From CAVVXX01 sp963707975 (GTDB lineage Bacteria > Pseudomonadota > Alphaproteobacteria > Micropepsales > Micropepsaceae): a DNA stretch of 64,000 nucleotides. Below the pieces are notes generated by a model. The model was not told where the DNA came from and did no database searches. It saw nothing but the letters and a program-made list of their open reading frames with translations. The position numbers and the translations under genes were made by a program. The DNA is taken from NCBI GenBank assembly GCA_963707975.1, contig OY970177.1, forward strand, positions 2,232,001 to 2,296,000, written 5' to 3'. Each line of letters starts with the position of its first letter. Position 1 is the stretch's first letter. Shown here one piece after another: positions 47,033-56,196 of this stretch.

Positions 47033-47117
47033 TGGTGGAGGGGGTTGGATTCGAACCAACGTAGGCGTAGCCAACGGATTTACAGTCCGTCCCCTTTAGC
47101 CACTCGGGCACCCCTCC
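47033..47117 (-). tRNA. trnY: tRNA-Tyr (anticodon GTA)
   Basis: Minus-strand type II tRNA starting ggaggggtgcccgagtggct, with anticodon loop ctgtaaa giving GTA, a long variable arm (ggctacgcctacg), T arm ttggttcgaatccaa and acceptor ccccctcc followed by an encoded ACCA. The tRNA-Tyr, tRNA-Gly, tuf, tRNA-Trp order is frequent in alphaproteobacteria. Confidence 0.95.
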
Positions 47118-47362
47118 GTTGTGCAATTTGCCGACTGAGACGCGGACCATCCGCAACTCACTTCCACAAACCTGCCGGAAACGCCAAAAACCGGCCTAAA
47201 CCATGCCGGCAAAAGCGAAATTCGCCCCGGAGAAGGACTGCGGAGCGCGCATATTGGTCAATTGTTGCAATGTGTCAAGGGTGCAATAGGGCAAAACGGC
47301 GCGCGGCCGCTGGTCATGCCCCGCACCGTCAATCTTCTTGGTAGCGGGAGGCTACCCCGGCC

Positions 47363-48180
47363 ATGAAAAAAGGCAAGCCCCATCGCAACAACCAGGAAAG
47401 GCGCGGGATTCAGCGCGGGCACGAGGCGCATGGCCGGGGCGGCGCCCAGGAAGGGCTTTGGCTTTATGGCCTCCACGCGGTGAAGGCGGCGCTGGCCAAT
47501 CCACAGCGGAAACTGCACCGGTCGGTGCTGACGCCGCGGGCGGCCGAGGAGCTGGGGCGCGCATCCCTGACAAAAAGTTCGGTCCGGAACTGGCAGAGAT
47601 GGAGGCCATTTCGCGCTTGCTGCCTGCCGGCGCCGTGCATCAGGGCGCGGCATTGCTTTGCGAGAAGCTGCTGCCCTTGAACTTGAAAGACGTGCTGGCC
47701 GCGCCCATCGCGGCGGACTTGCCGGGCGATAGCCGCCGCATCGTCCTGGTGCTCGACCAACTGTCCGACCCGCACAATGTGGGCGCTGTTTTGCGTTCAT
47801 GCGCCGCCTTCGACGTTGCGGCTGTCATCGTGCAGGACCGCCATGCGCCGCCCGAATCCGGCGTGCTGGCCAAAGCGGCGTCCGGCGCGCTCGATCGCGT
47901 GGCCTTCGTCAGAGTCGTCAACATCGCGCGCGCTTTGGAGGAGCTTGGCGACATGGGTTTCTGGCGCATCGCGCTGGCCGGCGACGGCGAGATGAATTTG
48001 CACGAGGCCGTGCCCTTAAGCGATATCGTGCTGGTGCTGGGGGCGGAAGGCACCGGCATCCGCCGCCTGGTGCGCGAGCACTGCGATTCGGCCGCGCGCA
48101 TTCCGATTTCGAATGCGATGGAAAGCCTGAATGTCTCGAATGCCGCCGCAATAGCGCTTTATGAATTGCGGCGCGGGTAA
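47363..48180 (+). CDS. rlmB: 23S rRNA 2'-O-ribose methyltransferase, RlmB/TrmH family (one frameshift)
   Basis: SpoU-class knotted methyltransferase. The N-terminal basic leader and substrate-binding domain (MKKGKPHRNNQERRG, EGLWLYGLHAVKAALANPQR KLHRSVLTPRAAEELG) are in one frame. A one-base loss near 47565 moves to the second, RIPDKKFGPELAEMEAISRL LPAGAVHQGAALLCEKL. The SAM-binding knot is IVLVLDQLSDPHNVGAVLRS, IVLVLGAEGTGIRRLVREHC and IPISNAMESLNVSNAAAIAL YELRRG. RlmB methylates G2251 of 23S rRNA in E. coli; TrmH or other SpoU activity is an alternative. Divergent from the tRNA-Tyr gene. Confidence 0.9.
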
Positions 48181-49344
48181 TCAGTACAGCATCGCCACCA
48201 CGTTCTCGCCGCCGTAATTTTCGACGAAAACAAGAACCCTGTAGCCATCGGTCAGCCGCAGATCGCCATTGCGGCTGTGCCACAGAATTCCCTCATTGCT
48301 CATGGTGCTGGTCTTGGTGTCATAGGCGAAGCGCGGCACCGGCCCCTTGTATTTTTCGCGAACCAGATTGAACAGCGTTTTGGCGTTTTCGGGCGCCAGC
48401 CTTATGCAGCCGGCGCTGGCGCGCGTGCCCAATAGCGCCAGGTCTTCGCCGCTTGCTCCATGAATGGCAAGACCCGTCTGGTCGCCATCGTGCTCCCAGT
48501 TGAAGAACATCGCATAGGGCATTGGCATGCCCCACTCCGCCGACGTGTAGTGCGTATAGAAGCGGCCGGGATCGAGCTGGTAGTAACCGGCGGGCGTGTC
48601 GAGCGCGACGCGCAGTCCGCGTTTGGTAAGAACGCGCGCGTCGCGCCCGGTTGAAACCGGCCAGGCATGCAGCAGGGTCATGTCGTTGTCGGGCTGTCTG
48701 TCGAAAACATACATGCGCTGCGCCCAGGGGCCGCGCTCCGCTTCGCTGACGTAAAGAAAGAGATCGAAGTTCGCGAGCAGCTCGCTGGTGAGATTGGCGC
48801 GCAGGCGCTCCTCGACGCGGGCGATTTCGCCAGCGCTCGGCAAGGGCGCTTCCGGTGGCGCCGCTTCCGGCGTTTGCGCGGGCTCAGGCCTCGCCGGCAA
48901 AACCTCAGTTTCGGCAAATTGCGGCTTCAGCACGCTGGGCTTCGGTAGCAGCAGAGGAAATTGCCGCGCGAAATTGCGCAAAGTGAGCGCTTTGGGAACT
49001 ATCGGGACAAGCCCGATAGGTTTCTCGTTGGCAACGGCAACCTTTTGCGGCGGCGTTAGCGGAACTGGTTTAGCGGCAGTAACCGCTGAAGGTAGTGCGT
49101 GAGCGCGCTGCGTTGCGATCTGTGTGGTTTGCCGTTCAGTCACGCGCGCCTTGAGCGCCTGCGTCTCGCTATCCACCCAATCGGCCGTGGCCTGCGCCAG
49201 TTCTGTGCCCTGGCGCTCGGCATCCCAGGCAAGGCCGCGCACCTCCTCGGCCAGTTCGGGGCGCGCGTGAAGCACGATCAGGCAGCTATAAAGGCCGGCC
49301 GCGACCAGATACGCCGCGCTAAATTGCCGAAGCACCCTGACCAT
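48181..49344 (-). CDS. L,D-transpeptidase (YkuD domain), membrane-anchored
   Basis: 387 residues from the ATG at 49344 (the open frame extends to a TTG at 49413). N-terminal anchor QFSAAYLVAAGLYSCLIVLH, a Glu/Gln/Pro-rich linker of about 150 residues (EPAQTPEAAPPEAPLPSAG), then the YkuD domain from about residue 200. The catalytic motif is NWEHDGDQTGLAIHGASGED followed by LLGTRASAGCIRLAPENAKT, with the His and the SxGCIR Cys present. Such enzymes make 3-3 crosslinks or attach outer-membrane proteins to peptidoglycan in the periplasm. Convergent with rlmB, with no intergenic gap. Which of the two activities it has is unknown. Confidence 0.9.
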   Translation of the reverse strand: MVRVLRQFSAAYLVAAGLYSCLIVLHARPELAEEVRGLAWDAERQGTELAQATADWVDSETQALKARVTERQTTQIATQRAHALPSAVTAAKPVPLTPPQKVAVANEKPIGLVPIVPKALTLRNFARQFPLLLPKPSVLKPQFAETEVLPARPEPAQTPEAAPPEAPLPSAGEIARVEERLRANLTSELLANFDLFLYVSEAERGPWAQRMYVFDRQPDNDMTLLHAWPVSTGRDARVLTKRGLRVALDTPAGYYQLDPGRFYTHYTSAEWGMPMPYAMFFNWEHDGDQTGLAIHGASGEDLALLGTRASAGCIRLAPENAKTLFNLVREKYKGPVPRFAYDTKTSTMSNEGILWHSRNGDLRLTDGYRVLVFVENYGGENVVAMLY

Positions 49345-49512
49345 CTGAAAAGCATCCCCCCAGAGCTTCACGCGAACCGGCCCCCTTGCGGGAACGCCGG
49401 ATAGAGAAAGCAACCATATCGCTTTGGCAATGGAAAGAGATTCGAGGCAAATCCCCGTTCCGCCGCCCTGCCTATAGTAAACGGCAGCGGGGAACTTCCG
49501 GTTCCCAGCCGC

Positions 49513-50070
49513 TCAATCCCGCTGGAAAATCACGTATTTGCCGTCCCGCGTCACCCTGGCGAGCACCGGGCATAAATCGCCGCCGCCAGTGCAATCGGAA
49601 AAATAGGCTATCTCGAAATGAAAGTTTTCTGTCGCGGCTGAACAGATGTTTTCGCCAGGCCGTCCGCGCCTTGGCGCCGGCGCATCGAGTGCTACGAATC
49701 CAGGCACCACGCCGATGTTTTTTGCTTCCGATAGAGCGCCGACGCAGTTGCGGAAATATTGCGGTTCAATGTTGACGAACATATTGGCCATCGCGGCCTG
49801 CATGTGTTCAGCGCTCGAAACCGCAACCGGCACGGGCTCGGTAGCAGCAGCAGCCGCTTCGAACTGTGGCTTGAGGCTGGAACCGGTGGCTTCCACCAAA
49901 ATGACGCCGGCCGTAGCGGCAAGCATCATAGCGCCCGCCACAACGGCGGCGCGGGTCACGTTACTGATGAACATCGAGGGGCGACCTTTTGGGTCCGCGA
50001 TATCTTTGCCCGAATAACGCGCTGTGGAAAAGTCAAAATTGCTATTGCGTCGCGTCAATAATTCGCTCAC
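49513..50070 (-). CDS. Uncharacterised single-pass membrane/exported protein, coupled to parC
   Basis: 185 residues if it starts at the GTG at 50070, whose first bases overlap the parC stop (GTGA); 153 residues if it starts at the ATG at 49974. One hydrophobic segment (AAVVAGAMMLAATAGVILVE) acts as anchor or signal. The outer part contains four Cys (RNCVGAL, NICSAAT, SDCTGGGDLCPVLARV), which could form disulfides, and a final VTRDGKYVIFQRD strand. I recognise no family. The translational coupling to parC argues for the longer form with an N-terminal cytosolic stretch. Confidence 0.7.
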   Translation of the reverse strand: MSELLTRRNSNFDFSTARYSGKDIADPKGRPSMFISNVTRAAVVAGAMMLAATAGVILVEATGSSLKPQFEAAAAATEPVPVAVSSAEHMQAAMANMFVNIEPQYFRNCVGALSEAKNIGVVPGFVALDAPAPRRGRPGENICSAATENFHFEIAYFSDCTGGGDLCPVLARVTRDGKYVIFQRD

Positions 50071-52287
50071 GCGAACTTCCCCGATTTCGCAAAACCGCGT
50101 GGCGCGAGTTTGCCCGCCTGCGCGCGGGTGCCGCGCCAGTCCTTCAACTCGTCAGGCATCCAGGAGCGGCCGTTGGCATCGCGTAAACCATCTTTCCACG
50201 CGAATATGCACGCGTCGCGAAGCCCGCCATCCCTGTAACGCTGCAGGATAACGCCGCGGCCTTTTGCCAGTTCCGGCACTTCGGAAACGGAAAAAATAAT
50301 CAGCTTGTGGTTCTCCCCGATGACAGCGGCCACATCCCCTTCCGCTGGCACGCACACCGCAGCCTTGCCGTCGCCCGGATTCATGACCTGCTTACCGGTA
50401 CGTTTGGTGGCAAGAATGTCGCCCTCGCCGATTATGAACCCACGACCCGAGGTTGATGCAAGCAATCTGCGTCGTTTTGGATTGTGGATAAATATCGCCA
50501 CCAGGTCCTGATCGGGCTCCAGCTCGATGTGCTCGCGTATGGGATCGCCCTGGCCGCGCCCGCCGGGGAGCCTCGCGCACTCCAGCGTGAAGAAGCGGCC
50601 GTCCGTTGAAAACAGGATCAGCTTGTCGGTGGTTTCGGCATGAACCCAGAAGCGCGCCTGATCGCCTTCGCGGTATTTGATGCTGTCGTTTTCTTCCTGA
50701 TGGCCTTTGAGCGTGCGGAGCCAGCCCTTCTCCGAACAGATGATGGTGATGGGTTCCTTCTCGATGAAGGCTTCGGGAGAAATGTCCTCGCCGATCTCGG
50801 GCGCCGTAGAAAACATCGTGCGCCGCTTGCCGAGCTGGGTTTTCTGCCCGAAGCGCGCATTAATGGCGTTGATCTCTTCGATCAGTTTTGTGGATTGCAG
50901 ATCGCCGGAGCCGGAAAGCTTTTTCAGCTCCTTCTGCTCCTGTGTAAGCGAGGCGTGTTCTTCCCGGATCTGTTTTTCTTCCAGTTTGCGCAGATTGCGC
51001 AGCCGCATGTCGAGAATGGCCGTGGCCTGGCGCTCGGTAAGATCGAACGCCTTCATCAGTTTCGGTTTTGGCTCGTCCTCGTGGCGGATGATTTTGATCA
51101 CCTTGTCGAGATTGAGATAGACCGCAAGATAACCATCCAGCACTTCCAGTCGGTCGGCGATTTTGGCCAGGCGATGCTTGGTGCGGCGTTTCAGAACTTC
51201 GCGGCGATGCTCGATGAAGGCATTGAGAACTTCACGCAGGCTCATCACTTTCGGCGTGATGCCCTGATCCAGCACATTCAAGTTCAGCGGAAAGCGCGAT
51301 TCCAGTTCGGTGGTGCGGAACAATTGCTCCATCAGGATTTCGGCTTCCACGGCGCGGGACTTCGGCATCAGCACGATGCGCAGATCTTCTGCGCTTTCGT
51401 CGCGCACGTCTTCCAGGAGCGGCAGCTTCTTTTCATCCATTAGCGCCGCTATGCGCTCGATCAGCTTCGCCTTCTGCACCTGATAGGGAATCTGGTCGAC
51501 CACGATCTGATAGACGCCGCGGGTGCCTTCTTCTTTCTTCCAGCGCGCGCGCACGCGGAAAGACCCGCGTCCCGTGCGATAGGCTTCGGCAATGGCGGCC
51601 TGGTCATCGACAATAATCCCGCCGGTAGGGAAATCGGGCCCCTTTACCAGCTTGAAGAGGGTACGTTCCTGCAGCTTGGGCGTTTCGATGAGGGCGGCGA
51701 TGGCGTCGCACAGCTCGCCCAGCATTGTGCGGCGGGATAGAGGTCGCCATCCCGACCGCTATGCCGCTCGCGCCATTCGCCAGCAGATTGGGAAATGCGC
51801 CCGGCAACACCACCGGCTCTTGGTCAGAGCCGTCATAGGTGGCGCGGAAATCGACGGCGTTTTCGTCGATGCCTTCGAGCAGTGCTTCGGCCACGGCTGT
51901 GAGCCTGCTTTCGGTATAACGCATGGCGGCCGCGTTATCGCCGTCGATGTTGCCGAAATTGCCCTGGCCTTCGATCAGCGGATAGCGCGAGGCAAAATCC
52001 TGGGCGAGCCGCACCAGCGCGTCGTAAATCGCCTGGTCGCCATGCGGATGGAAGCTGCCCATGACGTCGCCAACGACCTTGGCCGATTTCTTCGGCGCCG
52101 AGCCGGGCGCGAGGCCGAGCCTCTGCATGCCATAAAGAATGCGGCGGTGAACCGGCTTCAGCCCGTCGCGCGCGTCAGGCAGCGCGCGATGCATGATGGT
52201 GGACAGCGCATAGGCGAGATAGCGCTCGGACAGCGCCTTGCCGAGCGGCTCGGGGCGGATGTCGTCCTTCAACGCAGTCTGCGCCAT
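50067..52287 (-). CDS. parC: DNA topoisomerase IV subunit A (one frameshift; no stop between recO and it)
   Basis: Decatenates chromosomes with ParE. From the ATG at 52287: MAQTALKDDIRPEPLGKALS ERYLAYALSTIMHRALPDAR DGLKPVHRRILYGM, then the quinolone region KSAKVVGDVMGSFHPHGDQA IYDALVRLAQDF. The catalytic Tyr is in the AAAMRYTESRLT motif. GIAVGMATSIPPHNLGEL is interrupted by an extra G near 51722. A long clean frame then runs from LGELCDAIAALIETP to the C-terminal domain PNPKRRRLLASTSGRGFIIG and RGFAKSGKFA. About 740 residues. The family resemblance is to ParC, not GyrA, because it ends without a GyrA-box tail and adjoins recO. Confidence 0.94.
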
Positions 52288-53040
52288 GCCTTTATTTACG
52301 CCGATTTCGGCGATGGCGCGGTCGGCTAGTCCCGCCAGCCGCGCGCGCGCTTCAGGCAAAGCCTTGTCATGCGGCGCCAGCACCCATTGCGCGATGAAAT
52401 GCGCGGTGAGAGCAAGGCCCGCCTGTAAATCTGCGTCCGACGGCGTCACCTGGCTGCCCAGCAGGAAGGGCGGCAGCGGCAGCAATTTTTCACGATAGGC
52501 TTCGCCCGCGCCGGCCGAAACCGCGCGGCCCGTGCGCGGGGAGACATATATAAGGTCATCGGCCGCGCCGGTGGCGGCGCAGCGCGCAAGGTCGAGGCCG
52601 AAGCCGAGTTCATCGAGCAACCCCAATTCCCAGCGCACGAACAGCGGCGCCCAGCCCGCGAAATCATGGATGGCGACGGCATCGAGGAGCGCAACCGCGC
52701 CTTCATAGGCCGGCGTGTGGCGTTCGCGCTCGGGCAACACAGCGCTTGCCACTGCGGTGAATGCGTTGAGGCCGGCAAGTGAGGTGTGCTTTTCGAACAT
52801 GCCTGCGGCACGGGCGTGGACGAGCTCGGCGTTGTAGCTACCCAGATGTTCCGACAGCCGCGCGCGCCAGTGCAGCTTCACACCATTGCCGGGCTGGATA
52901 ATCGCGCGCCGTTTCGATGACGCGCCGCCATGAACAAGGCCCAGATGGCGGCCGTGAACGCGCGTCAGCGCTTCCAGAATAACGCCGTGCTCGCCATGCG
53001 GTTTAAGCGAAAGCACAATCGCGTCGTCGGTCCAGTCCAT
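52288..53040 (-). CDS. recO: DNA repair protein RecO, reading in frame into parC
   Basis: RecO anneals single-stranded DNA and loads RecA with RecF and RecR. N-terminal OB fold MDWTDDAIVLSLKPHGEHGV ILEALTRVHGRHLGLVHGGA SSKRR, then TSLAGLNAFTAVASAVLPER, and the C-terminal WELGLLDELGFGLDLARCAA TGAADDLIYVSPRTGRAVSA. The usual family ending is near KALPEARARLAGLADR, but the frame stays open for about ten more codons and passes into the parC ATG without a stop. Both other frames have a TAA within ten bases upstream of that ATG, so a one-base error in the recO end would restore a normal stop. A real RecO-ParC fusion cannot be excluded. Confidence 0.88.
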
Positions 53041-53070
53041 GAATGCAGTCTACTCCGCAGCATCGTTTCT

Positions 53071-53198
53071 CCCCCCGTTGATACGGGGGGAGTGGACAGC
53101 CGTGAGCGTGAGCGAGCGGCTGGACGTAGGGGCAACACCGCCACCCCCTCCCGATCCGTCTTCGCCGGATCGACCTCCCCCGTAACAACGGGGGAGGA
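53071..53198. repeat. C-rich intergenic palindromes between era and recO
   Basis: ccccccgttgatacgggggg at 53071-53090 is a perfect short palindrome. A second element at about 53141-53198 has ccctcccgatccgtcttcgc, then ggatcgacctcccccgtaac and acgggggagg. The latter resembles 1274-1337. They fill the gap between the era stop and the recO start. Confidence 0.65.
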
Positions 53199-53245
53199 AA
53201 ACTTCTAGTCACACCCTGTGAATCCACAGGCTGTGACTATGTGGA

Positions 53246-54172
53246 TCATTTGTCCTTGGGAAACTCCAGGCCCCATTCGCGATAGTGCTCGGCGCGGTCG
53301 CCCCAGCCTTCCTGCACCTTGCAGTGCAGAAACAGATGCACGCGGCGGGCGAACAGCTCTTCCATTTCCTTCCGCGCGGCTTCGCCAATAGCTTTGATCG
53401 TCTGGCCACCCTTGCCGATGACGATGGCCTTTTGGCCATCGCGTTCGACAAAGATAGTCTGCTCGATGCGCGCCGAGCCATCCTTCTGTTCGGCCCAGGA
53501 CTCAGTAACCACAGTGGAGGCATAAGGAAGTTCGTCGTGCAGCCGCAGGTAAAGTTTCTCGCGGGTAATTTCGGCGGCGAGCAGGCGCGATGGGATATCG
53601 GCCGCCTGATCCTCGGGATAAAGCCAAGGGCTTTTGGGCAATTTGCCTGCGCACCAGTGGGCCAGATCGTCCAGCCCTTCGGCCTTAAGCGCCGAAATCA
53701 TGAACACGCGCTCGAATACGCCAGTTGCGTTCAGGCGTTCGGCCAGCGGCAGCAGCATGGCGCGCTTCATGCCGTCGATCTTGTTGAGCGCGAGTGCTGC
53801 TTTTTTGCCCGCCTGTTTCAGGCCTTCGATAATGCGTTCCGTGTCCTGCGCGGCCAATCCATTGGGGTGTGCCGATACATCGGCCGCATCCACCAGCACC
53901 ACAATCGCATCGGCGTCGGAGGCGCCGCTCCACGCCGCCAGTACCATGGCGCGGTCAAGACGGCGCTTGGGCACGAAGATGCCTGGTGTGTCGACAAAAA
54001 TTATCTGCGCGTTCCCGCGCATCGCGATGCCGCGCACCGGCACGCGCGTGGTCTGCACCTTGTGCGTGACAATGGCGACCTTGCTACCCACCAGCGCATT
54101 GACAAGCGTGGATTTGCCGGCATTGGGCGCGCCCAGCACCGCCACAAAGCCGCAACAGCTTTCCTGGTTCAC
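53246..54172 (-). CDS. era: GTPase Era
   Basis: 308-residue ribosome-assembly GTPase acting on 16S rRNA. The GTG start at 54172 overlaps the rnc stop (GTGA). G1 is GAPNAGKSTLVNALVGSKVA, G2 in VQTTRVPVRGI, G3 DTPGIF, G4 LALNKIDGMKR and G5 ISALKAEGLDDL. The C-terminal KH domain is RIEQTIFVERDGQKAIVIGK GGQTIKAIGEAARKEMEEL, and the end VQEGWGDRAEHYREWGLEFP K matches the family. Full length and intact. The lepB-rnc-era-recO operon is standard. Confidence 0.96.
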   Translation of the reverse strand: MNQESCCGFVAVLGAPNAGKSTLVNALVGSKVAIVTHKVQTTRVPVRGIAMRGNAQIIFVDTPGIFVPKRRLDRAMVLAAWSGASDADAIVVLVDAADVSAHPNGLAAQDTERIIEGLKQAGKKAALALNKIDGMKRAMLLPLAERLNATGVFERVFMISALKAEGLDDLAHWCAGKLPKSPWLYPEDQAADIPSRLLAAEITREKLYLRLHDELPYASTVVTESWAEQKDGSARIEQTIFVERDGQKAIVIGKGGQTIKAIGEAARKEMEELFARRVHLFLHCKVQEGWGDRAEHYREWGLEFPKDK

Positions 54173-54855
54173 TGGGCCGCGCCCAGTTGGCGCAACATGG
54201 CGCGCGCGGCTGCCTGTTCCGCGTCGCGCTTGGTCGGGCCCTGTCCGGTGCAGGCCTGGCTTCCCGGCAGGCTGACCTCGACGGTGAACACCGGCGCATG
54301 ATCGGGCCCTTCGCGTCCGGCAAGTTTGTATACAGGCTGGAGGCGCGAGCGCTGCGCTTGCGCCCATTCCTGCAGCGCGGTTTTGGCGTCGCGCATATCC
54401 TGCGCAAGGGCCGAGATCTCGCTCTCCCAATAGCGCCGCACGAAACGCCTGGCCGCTTCGTAGCCGTCGTCGAGGTAAAGGGCTGCGATCACCGCCTCGC
54501 AGGCGCCCGCGACTATGGCCGGCTTGGTTCGCCCGCCGCTGCCTGCTTCCGACGCCGCCATGATGAGAAATTCCGGCAGTCCGGCGGTCACGCCCGCCTT
54601 GGCGCAGGCCTCGCGCCGCACCAGCGCGTTCAGGCGCACGGCGAGCCCCCCTTCCATTTCTTCGGGGTAATCGGCGTAGAGCCATTCGGCGACGATCAGG
54701 CCCAGCACACGGTCGCCCAAAAACTCCAGCCGCTCGTTGGAGGCCTCTATCCCGCGGCTCGCATGGGTCAGCGCGCGTCTGAGAAGTTCGGGGTCGGCAA
54801 ATCGGTGGCCTAAACGGTCTTCGAGCGTGGCTAGTTTGGCTGCGGCCTGCGCCAC
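54169..54855 (-). CDS. rnc: Ribonuclease III
   Basis: 228-residue double-strand-specific endonuclease that processes rRNA precursors. The GTG start at 54855 overlaps the lepB end region; the frame is open to 54999 but the family begins at about VAQAAAKLATLEDRLGHRFA. The catalytic signature SNERLEFLGDRVLGLIVAEW is present (ERLEFLGD), and the second acidic residue is in CEAVIAALYLDDGYEAARRF. The double-stranded RNA-binding domain ends the protein: DAKTALQEWAQAQRSRLQPV YKLAGREGPDHAPVFTVEV to AEQAAARAMLRQLG. Intact. Confidence 0.95.
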   Translation of the reverse strand: MAQAAAKLATLEDRLGHRFADPELLRRALTHASRGIEASNERLEFLGDRVLGLIVAEWLYADYPEEMEGGLAVRLNALVRREACAKAGVTAGLPEFLIMAASEAGSGGRTKPAIVAGACEAVIAALYLDDGYEAARRFVRRYWESEISALAQDMRDAKTALQEWAQAQRSRLQPVYKLAGREGPDHAPVFTVEVSLPGSQACTGQGPTKRDAEQAAARAMLRQLGAAQ

Positions 54856-54856
54856 G

Positions 54857-55645
54857 TCACTTAACGAGCATGCCGAGCCGCGAATAGCGGATGGCGAAGG
54901 GCCATTGCCAGACTTCCCAGAATCGCGCGCTGCCATCGGTGGAAAAGAAAATGATTTCCGCCTTGCCGACAAGATTTTCGTACGGCACATAGCCCACATC
55001 GGCGCGGCTATCCGAGGAATTGTCGCGGTTGTCGCCCATCATGAAATAATGGCCCTCGGGCACGACAAAAACGCCCGTGTTATTGAGCGGATTGTCCGGC
55101 GCAAACGAAAGCGTTTCGTAACTCTTTCCGTTGGGCAGCGTTTCAAGATAATGAGTGACGTCGCGCTCGATGCCGTCGAGTTCTTCAGTGCCTTCGCTCA
55201 CCTTCTCGCGCTTGACGGCCACATCATTGATGTAAAGCTGCCCGTCCTTCATCTGGATGCGGTCGCCGGGGAGGCCGATGACGCGCTTGATGTAATCGGT
55301 CGAATTGTCGCTGGGAAGCTTGAAGACCACAATGTCGCCGCGTTGGGGCGGGCTCGACAAAACGCGGCCCGAAAACGGCGCCGCGCCGAACGGGAACGAA
55401 TAGCGGCTGTAGCCATAGGCCATCTTCGAAACGAAAAGATAGTCGCCTACCAGCAGCGTATCTTCCATCGAGCCGGATGGAATATTGAACGGCTGGAAGA
55501 TGAACGTGCGGATGGCGGCCGCGATCAGCAGCGCATAAACGATCGTTTTGACGATCTCGAGCCAAGATTCATTATGGCTCGCAGCTTTCGGGTTCCCGGC
55601 GGCCGCAGTGGCCTCCGGGTTCTGCTCGTGATCCGTTGTCACCAT
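54857..55645 (-). CDS. lepB: Signal peptidase I
   Basis: 262 residues from the ATG at 55645 (MVTTDHEQNPEA). An N-terminal cytosolic stretch precedes a single membrane helix (IVKTIVYALLIAAAIRTFIF), then the catalytic Ser in QPFNIPSGSMEDTLLVGDYL and the general-base Lys in NSTDYIKRVIGLPGDRIQMK. GHYFMMGDNRDNSSDSRADV is the conserved box E. It removes signal peptides from exported proteins at the outer face of the inner membrane. The frame extends to 55723 and overlaps acpS; the later ATG is preferred on family length. Confidence 0.94.
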   Translation of the reverse strand: MVTTDHEQNPEATAAAGNPKAASHNESWLEIVKTIVYALLIAAAIRTFIFQPFNIPSGSMEDTLLVGDYLFVSKMAYGYSRYSFPFGAAPFSGRVLSSPPQRGDIVVFKLPSDNSTDYIKRVIGLPGDRIQMKDGQLYINDVAVKREKVSEGTEELDGIERDVTHYLETLPNGKSYETLSFAPDNPLNNTGVFVVPEGHYFMMGDNRDNSSDSRADVGYVPYENLVGKAEIIFFSTDGSARFWEVWQWPFAIRYSRLGMLVK

Positions 55646-55694
55646 GGTGTCAGGGAAGCGAACCTGCCTTCTCGGGTCAAGAGGGAGAATACGG

Positions 55695-56117
55695 TCAGGC
55701 ATTCCCGCTCGTCTGCGGCCCATCGGCCACAGCGGTAATAATAACGATGGCCTGCGCTATGGGATAATCGTCGGTGAGAGTGACGTTAATGTGCGCGTAA
55801 GTTCCCGGCGGTGTGATTTCCCTGAGCCGGCGCGCGGCGCCCCCGGTCAGCCGCATGGTTGGCGCGCCCGATGTCAGATTAACGACGCCCATGTCGCGCC
55901 AGAACACGCCCCTGCGGAACCCGGTGCCCAGCGCCTTGGAGCAGGCCTCCTTGGCGGCATAGCGCTTGGCGTAGGACGCGGCGCGGCTCGCGCGCGGCTC
56001 GGATTTGGCGCGCTCGGCCGGCGTGAAAATGCGGGCAATGAAGCGCTCGCCATAGCGTTCGAGCGTGCGCTCGATGCGCCTGATGTCGATCATGTCGCTG
56101 CCCAGGCCGATTATCAT
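55695..56117 (-). CDS. acpS: Holo-[acyl-carrier-protein] synthase
   Basis: 140-residue phosphopantetheinyl transferase that activates ACP for fatty-acid synthesis. MIIGLGSDMIDIRRIERTLE carries the metal-binding Asp, and RYAAKEACSKALGTGFRRGV the second acidic residue and Lys; GRYKGRE-like contacts follow, with MRLTGGAARRLREITPPGTY AHINVTLTDDYPIAQAIVII at the C-terminus. Length is typical. The pdxJ-acpS-lepB order is conserved in proteobacteria; here a palindrome pair lies between pdxJ and acpS. Confidence 0.94.
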   Translation of the reverse strand: MIIGLGSDMIDIRRIERTLERYGERFIARIFTPAERAKSEPRASRAASYAKRYAAKEACSKALGTGFRRGVFWRDMGVVNLTSGAPTMRLTGGAARRLREITPPGTYAHINVTLTDDYPIAQAIVIITAVADGPQTSGNA

Positions 56118-56120
56118 GCG

Positions 56121-56192
56121 GCCTCACCCTTCGACAGGCTCAGGGTGAGGCCAAAGCAAATACCCTCATGCTGAGCTTGTCGAAGCATGAGG
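56121..56192. repeat. Palindrome pair 6 (CACCC type + CATGC type)
   Basis: gcctcacccttcgacaggct...gtgaggc at 56121-56151 and ccctcatgctgagcttgtcg...catgagg at 56163-56192, filling the gap between pdxJ and acpS. Confidence 0.88.
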
Positions 56193-56196
56193 ATCA

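Noticed and set aside
47118..47362. Gene between tRNA-Tyr and rlmB
   Set aside because: Only short shadow frames with no start signal or family features; likely promoter region.
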